From contig CAYMDO010000005.1 in the NCBI GenBank assembly GCA_964389365.1, forward strand, positions 23,074 to 87,073: DNA of 64,000 bases. Reading direction: 5' to 3'. The notes under the pieces were generated by a model, which saw only the letters and a program-made list of their open reading frames with translations, was not told the DNA's origin and made no database searches. The stretch comes from UBA993 sp964389365 (lineage in GTDB: Bacteria; Bacillota; Dethiobacteria; DTU022). Within the stretch, counting starts at the first letter, position 1, and each line of letters starts with the position of its first letter. Positions 60,343-64,000 of this stretch are shown in pieces. Made by a program: the position numbers and the translations under genes.

Positions 60343-61365
60343 ATGAGCCTGCAGCAAAAAGTGATAGCAGTAGTCGTATTGCTGGTTCTGCTTATATCTA
60401 CAGGGACAGCGGGTTATATGTTCCTTGAGAATATGAGCTTCGTGGACGGCCTTTATATGACGGTTATTACAGTTTCAACGGTTGGCTTTCGCGAAGTGCA
60501 CGAACTCAGCGTGGCAGGCAGATTTTTTACCATTATCCTGATTATCAGCGGCCTTTTCATTGCCGCATTTGCCGTTACCGTTGTCAGCTCACTGGTTATT
60601 GAAGGTGAGTTTAGCCATATACTGCGGAGGAGAAAGATGGAAAATAATATTGCGAAGCTAAAAAACCATTATATAATTTGCGGGGCCGGCCAGACCGGGC
60701 AGCATGTTGTCAACCAATTCAGGAAGCGCGGCGTGCCTTTCGTTGTGATCGAGTCTGATCCGGCAAAAGTCGATCACCTGATAAACCAGGGCGACCTTGC
60801 CATGGTCGGGGATGCCACGGCCGAAGAAGACCTGCAAAAAGTAGGGATTGAAAGAGCAAAGGGATTGCTTTGCTGTCTTTCCAATGATGCGGAAAACGTA
60901 TTTACTGTATTGACAGCCAGGGAAATCAATAAGGGTTTGATAATCGTTGCACGGGCGATAGAGGACAAGTCTGACCTGAAGCTGATTAAGGCCGGGGCCG
61001 ATAAAGTTGTATCACCTAACGAAATTGGCGGTACCCGCATGGCGTCATTGATCCTGCGGCCGGCAGTTGTATCCTTTCTGGATGTAATTACCCGTTCCGG
61101 GCAGATGGTTATCGACCTGGAAGAGGTAACCGTCAGCGGGGCTTCCACCCTGGCCGGGAAAAGCCTGGCCGACGTAAAGATTCCCGAGCAAACCGGATTG
61201 ATTGTAATGGCTGTAAAAAAAATTGACGGCGAAACCGTAATCAACCCGGGGCCCGGGTTGGTGTTGGCAGGGCAAGATACCCTGATTGTGCTGGGAAAAG
61301 AAGAACAGGTAACCCGGCTGCAGTCGCTTGCCGGGTATGATATGCCGACCAGCTACGGGCTTTAG
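60343..61365 (+). CDS. two-TM potassium-channel-like protein with RCK (TrkA-N/TrkA-C) domains
   Basis: The 340-residue protein has two membrane helices (about 7-27 and 61-85) around a pore loop, then an NAD-binding RCK domain starting HYIICGAGQTGQHVV (about 109-123) and a TrkA-C domain to the end (VIDLEEVTVSGASTLAGKSL...). This is the MthK-like architecture. The selectivity filter reads TVGFRE (46-51), so the second glycine of the canonical TVGYGD is Arg. The ATG at 60343 has AGAGGAA 8 bases upstream. Confidence 0.88.
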   Translation: MSLQQKVIAVVVLLVLLISTGTAGYMFLENMSFVDGLYMTVITVSTVGFREVHELSVAGRFFTIILIISGLFIAAFAVTVVSSLVIEGEFSHILRRRKMENNIAKLKNHYIICGAGQTGQHVVNQFRKRGVPFVVIESDPAKVDHLINQGDLAMVGDATAEEDLQKVGIERAKGLLCCLSNDAENVFTVLTAREINKGLIIVARAIEDKSDLKLIKAGADKVVSPNEIGGTRMASLILRPAVVSFLDVITRSGQMVIDLEEVTVSGASTLAGKSLADVKIPEQTGLIVMAVKKIDGETVINPGPGLVLAGQDTLIVLGKEEQVTRLQSLAGYDMPTSYGL

Positions 61366-61454
61366 CGGTTCGCATGAATTACTTTTATAAGGCGATCTTT
61401 TAAAATAACTTGATACACAGTGTAGTAATAATGATATCCCTTTTGAAAAAGTAT

Positions 61455-63314
61455 TTAAGGGAGGGCATTGTATTTTTCATTATATTTAACAATTCGCTCA
61501 TAATTTCTCCATAAGTTATAATAACCAGCAATGAAGTGTTCTATATCATCAATCCTTATCCGATATGCATCATGTCTAATAACAAAAGTCCCCAAATATT
61601 TGCTAGGATTACTAAAATACATGCAGTACTCCGGAAACATATAACTATTAAGCATATGGTCCGCTCTATGAAATATAGTTTTAAAAAAGTAACCAGCATC
61701 AAATTCTTCAACGTACTTATTATTAATTTGGTTAATCGTCATTCTATCAAACAGTTCATATGTAGCCATAAGTAGCTCAAGATAGGTATGGTAAGAAGTG
61801 TCCCTGTAATATATTTCGTCCAAATTGTTTTGAACATTTTTCAGGGCAAACTCATAATATCGTTGATCGTTAACATGCTTTGTTACTGAGTTCATCGCAT
61901 AAGCAACCCAGTGATCGCGATATTTTGTATAATCTTCTCGGATGAAATTCTCAACTGCTGCTTTAGCTGCAGCTAACCATTTTTGATCTTTTGTTATTTC
62001 ATAAAGTATTGCCAATGCGTATGTTGCCTCACCGTCATAATAAACAGTTCGATATTCAACTTTCTTAGTAAAATCTGGGTTTAGTACATGGTAGAAAGTA
62101 CCTCTTTCCTGATCTAACAAATCTAAAATACCATTCCCAAGATCAATTAAAAGCTGGTTATACCTGTCGTTATTAAAAGTATCCATGTATTCTTTTAAAA
62201 CGATTATGGCCACAGCATTCCCACCTAACTTAATTTCATTGTTGGGTCTGTCCACCACAAAAGCAGTAATATCATCACGGTATTCAATATTATATTCAAC
62301 GACGTAATTAATAGCTTTTATTATTAGAGGCTCAATATCTTTTCTGCCTGTCAAGGTGGAGTACCAAATTAGTGGTTGTATAGATACTATATGACGTAAA
62401 ATATTATAGTGGGTTAAACGCTCGTCATAAATCGGATAATAACCATAAACAAAAGACCCGTCATCTTTAATTTCATCTATCATCCACTCAGTTGAAGTAG
62501 AAATTATGTCTTTAATAGTATCCTTGTTCAGGTCGGTTAGGATCCGGCGGCCATAATTATAACCATGATCTTCATAACCGTACAATGTATACACCCGATC
62601 CTGTTCATCACACAACCAACCCAGGGTTGTAAATAATACAAGATTTTCCGGCAACATTTTTATTGCTTCCTTACCCTGTTCGTTTAGATATTTATTAATG
62701 TCATCGTACTTCAACCGGTTACCTTCATAGTCTATAAGACCACTGTAATTTAACTCAGCTTCTAATAATGCAATGTTGAAGGAAGAGTCAAATGCAATAC
62801 CCTGCCGAAAATAATAACTGCGATAGTTTTTTAAAATATCAGACAAATCACCTGATTTAATAACTTTCGTTGAATCTACAATATCAACTTTTACCCATAT
62901 TGGTTCGAGCTCATATGCACTCAAATATTTGACTGTTTTTATTACCGCATTTTCCCAGGCGCTGTTTAAGCTTTCTCCGGATGCCGCAAACACTTTAGCA
63001 CGGTTTTTAGTATTACATACTGAAAAAAACACAATAAATTTATTACCTGTTCTCTCTAATAATATATTATCTGATTCAATATGCTTCTCTATATTTTCAA
63101 AAAGAATATGTTCTTGTAATAATAAAAGCTTACTATGAAATAGTTCAATATTGGGATTTAATTTATTTTCTTCAGCTAATTTATCATTGATTGTAAGCCC
63201 GAGGTATAGAAAAACAGAAACAACCGCAACAACTAAAAATATAGACCATTTATACCATTTACTCTCTTTTGTTTTTACTGCTTTCCGCTTTTTCCTCTTC
63301 TTATCCTTACCCAT
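61455..63314 (-). CDS. AT-rich orphan membrane-anchored protein, possible alpha/alpha toroid domain
   Basis: I do not recognise this 619-residue protein. It begins with a lysine-rich tail (about 2-22), then one membrane helix (about 24-41), then a large soluble part that should be extracellular. Residues about 255-600 look like helical repeats: DGSFVYGYYPIYDERLTHYNILRH, DDITAFVVDRPNNEIKLGGNAVAII, YYDGEATYALAILYEITKDQKWLAAA. This recalls alpha/alpha-toroid glycoside-hydrolase or epimerase folds. Base composition is clearly richer in A/T than all its neighbours, with codons such as AAT and ATA common, suggesting recent transfer. ATG at 63314 was chosen for its GGGGA site. Confidence 0.75.
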   Translation of the reverse strand: MGKDKKRKKRKAVKTKESKWYKWSIFLVVAVVSVFLYLGLTINDKLAEENKLNPNIELFHSKLLLLQEHILFENIEKHIESDNILLERTGNKFIVFFSVCNTKNRAKVFAASGESLNSAWENAVIKTVKYLSAYELEPIWVKVDIVDSTKVIKSGDLSDILKNYRSYYFRQGIAFDSSFNIALLEAELNYSGLIDYEGNRLKYDDINKYLNEQGKEAIKMLPENLVLFTTLGWLCDEQDRVYTLYGYEDHGYNYGRRILTDLNKDTIKDIISTSTEWMIDEIKDDGSFVYGYYPIYDERLTHYNILRHIVSIQPLIWYSTLTGRKDIEPLIIKAINYVVEYNIEYRDDITAFVVDRPNNEIKLGGNAVAIIVLKEYMDTFNNDRYNQLLIDLGNGILDLLDQERGTFYHVLNPDFTKKVEYRTVYYDGEATYALAILYEITKDQKWLAAAKAAVENFIREDYTKYRDHWVAYAMNSVTKHVNDQRYYEFALKNVQNNLDEIYYRDTSYHTYLELLMATYELFDRMTINQINNKYVEEFDAGYFFKTIFHRADHMLNSYMFPEYCMYFSNPSKYLGTFVIRHDAYRIRIDDIEHFIAGYYNLWRNYERIVKYNEKYNALP

Positions 63315-63447
63315 TACATTCCCCATGAAAATTAGTATTCTTGTGATTAAATAATATCAGGAGACTTCAATATAAACAAGGTAACAGGACAGTCCCTAAG
63401 GTTCGGAGAATGCCCTGTTATATAATGTAATAACTTGCAGTAATCTA

Positions 63448-64000
63448 TTATCCAGCTGTTTTAGCCATGCGCTCGTTGAGTTTGTCAACCCAGTTGGTAT
63501 AGCGCTGCCGGTTGACCAACGCATAACGCAGTTCGTCCGCGCTCAACAGGGTGTCACCTGAATAGATTGCCTTCTTCGCTTCCTTAATCAGGCCGCCCCT
63601 GAAGTCAACCATCACTTCGCCGTGCTTGGCCAGGTACTTGTCGAGTTCCTTCTCGATATCGACAAACCAGCGCTTGTCTTTGCGGCGTGCGAGCTTGCGG
63701 GCTACGGTTTCGTAGTCGCCTTCACGGTCAGGCACGCGGACCAGTACCAGCCTGGCCAGCAGGAACCAGAGCAGAGCCGGGATCAGGAGCAGGAGCAGCC
63801 ACCAGAGATTAAGCGTGCTCTCGGGCAAAACCATCGGTTCCTCGGGTGGTGCGGCAGTTTCCTGGCTCGGTTCGGTTGCCGGCGGCGCCGGTGTTGCCTC
63901 AACCGGCGGGGTTGCCCCTGCGCCTGGAGTACCAGTGGTTACTGTTACTCCAGGAGGAGTTGTTCCAGGAGGGGTTGCTGGCGGGATAGTCAGGGGTAAA
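63448..64000 (-). CDS. C-terminal end of a Pro/Thr-rich membrane-anchored protein (cut by window edge)
   Basis: The frame is open from the window edge to the stop at 63448, without need of the internal ATG at 63834. From the edge it reads a Pro/Thr/Gly/Glu-rich linker (TPPGTTPPGVTVTT..., then ATPAPPATEPSQ), then one membrane helix (LNLWWLLLLLIPALLWFLLARLVLV) and about 95 charged cytoplasmic residues (DYETVARKLARRKDKRWFVDIEKELDKYL...). The linker suits a surface-exposed domain upstream of the window. The family is unknown. Confidence 0.7.
   Translation of the reverse strand, partial: LPLTIPPATPPGTTPPGVTVTTGTPGAGATPPVEATPAPPATEPSQETAAPPEEPMVLPESTLNLWWLLLLLIPALLWFLLARLVLVRVPDREGDYETVARKLARRKDKRWFVDIEKELDKYLAKHGEVMVDFRGGLIKEAKKAIYSGDTLLSADELRYALVNRQRYTNWVDKLNERMAKTAG

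Noticed and set aside
1..64000. CRISPR array, prophage or insertion sequence
   Set aside because: No spaced direct repeats, transposase, integrase or phage structural genes were found on either strand.

Overview
The window looks like a stretch of chromosome from an anaerobic Bacillota (Clostridia-type) bacterium with moderately high GC. The evidence is MurT/GatD lipid II amidation, a YmfF/YmfH-like M16 peptidase pair, a PrsA-like foldase, a long-form HisG, and a strictly anaerobic enzyme set: NAD-linked formate dehydrogenase, tungsten-type aldehyde:ferredoxin oxidoreductase, a 2-hydroxyacyl-CoA dehydratase-family pair, a corrinoid-activator-like ASKHA protein and desulforedoxin. An in-frame UGA in an IscA/HesB-like gene implies selenocysteine decoding. 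The species cannot be named from sequence alone. I saw no phage, insertion sequence, CRISPR array or rRNA. There is one tRNA.

Layout. 1-3.6 kb (-): recJ (cut by the edge), a LapA-domain protein, secF and secD. 3.8-11.8 kb (-): a long aromatic/histidine biosynthesis run aroA-hisD-hisB-hisA-hisI-histidinol phosphatase-ogt-aroC-aroB. 12-13 kb: a P-loop/Asp23-like fusion protein (+). 12.9-19.8 kb (-): an NAD-dependent formate dehydrogenase operon (NuoE-, NuoF- and FdhA-like subunits), a GH1 beta-glucosidase and fdhD. The FdhA lacks its usual C-terminal domain exactly where the glucosidase begins. 19.9-22 kb: a phosphoesterase, a TetR regulator with a clear promoter/operator, and 5-formyl-THF cyclo-ligase. 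22.2-27.5 kb (-): proS, a class-III aminotransferase fused to an acyl-ACP-reductase-like domain, and gmd. 27.6-30.2 kb (-): two M16 proteins. 30.4-35.2 kb (+): tRNA-Arg, the ASKHA ferredoxin protein, a CBS protein, murT and gatD. 35.2-37.1 kb (-): prsA-like and hisG. 37.3-42 kb (+): two 2-hydroxyacyl-CoA dehydratase/benzoyl-CoA-reductase-family subunits, lysC and a UbiA prenyltransferase.

42.1-49.7 kb is a coherent catabolic module. A sigma-54 enhancer-binding regulator (-) diverges from a -24/-12 promoter that precedes ferredoxin, aldehyde:ferredoxin oxidoreductase, a MoaD/ThiS-like protein, a sodium:solute symporter and a saccharopine-dehydrogenase-like enzyme. 49.8-50.6 kb (-): a three-gene operon of an ArsR regulator, an IscA/HesB-like selenoprotein and a 41-residue desulforedoxin. 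50.6-51 kb is a decayed gene. 51-54.2 kb (-): a GH13 glucosidase and a MATE transporter.

54.5-64 kb holds accessory and signalling genes: a 5TM-PAS-GGDEF-HD-GYP protein, a PadR regulator with a HAAS-domain membrane protein, a truncated gene, an agmatinase-family ureohydrolase, a YhhN/lysoplasmalogenase-like protein, a K+-channel-like protein with an unusual filter, an AT-rich orphan membrane-anchored protein, and the C-terminal end of a Pro/Thr-rich membrane-anchored protein cut by the edge.

The strongest leads are the reductase-aminotransferase fusion (a possible one-protein route from acyl thioester to amine), the Sec-containing IscA-like operon, and the domain-truncated formate dehydrogenase.
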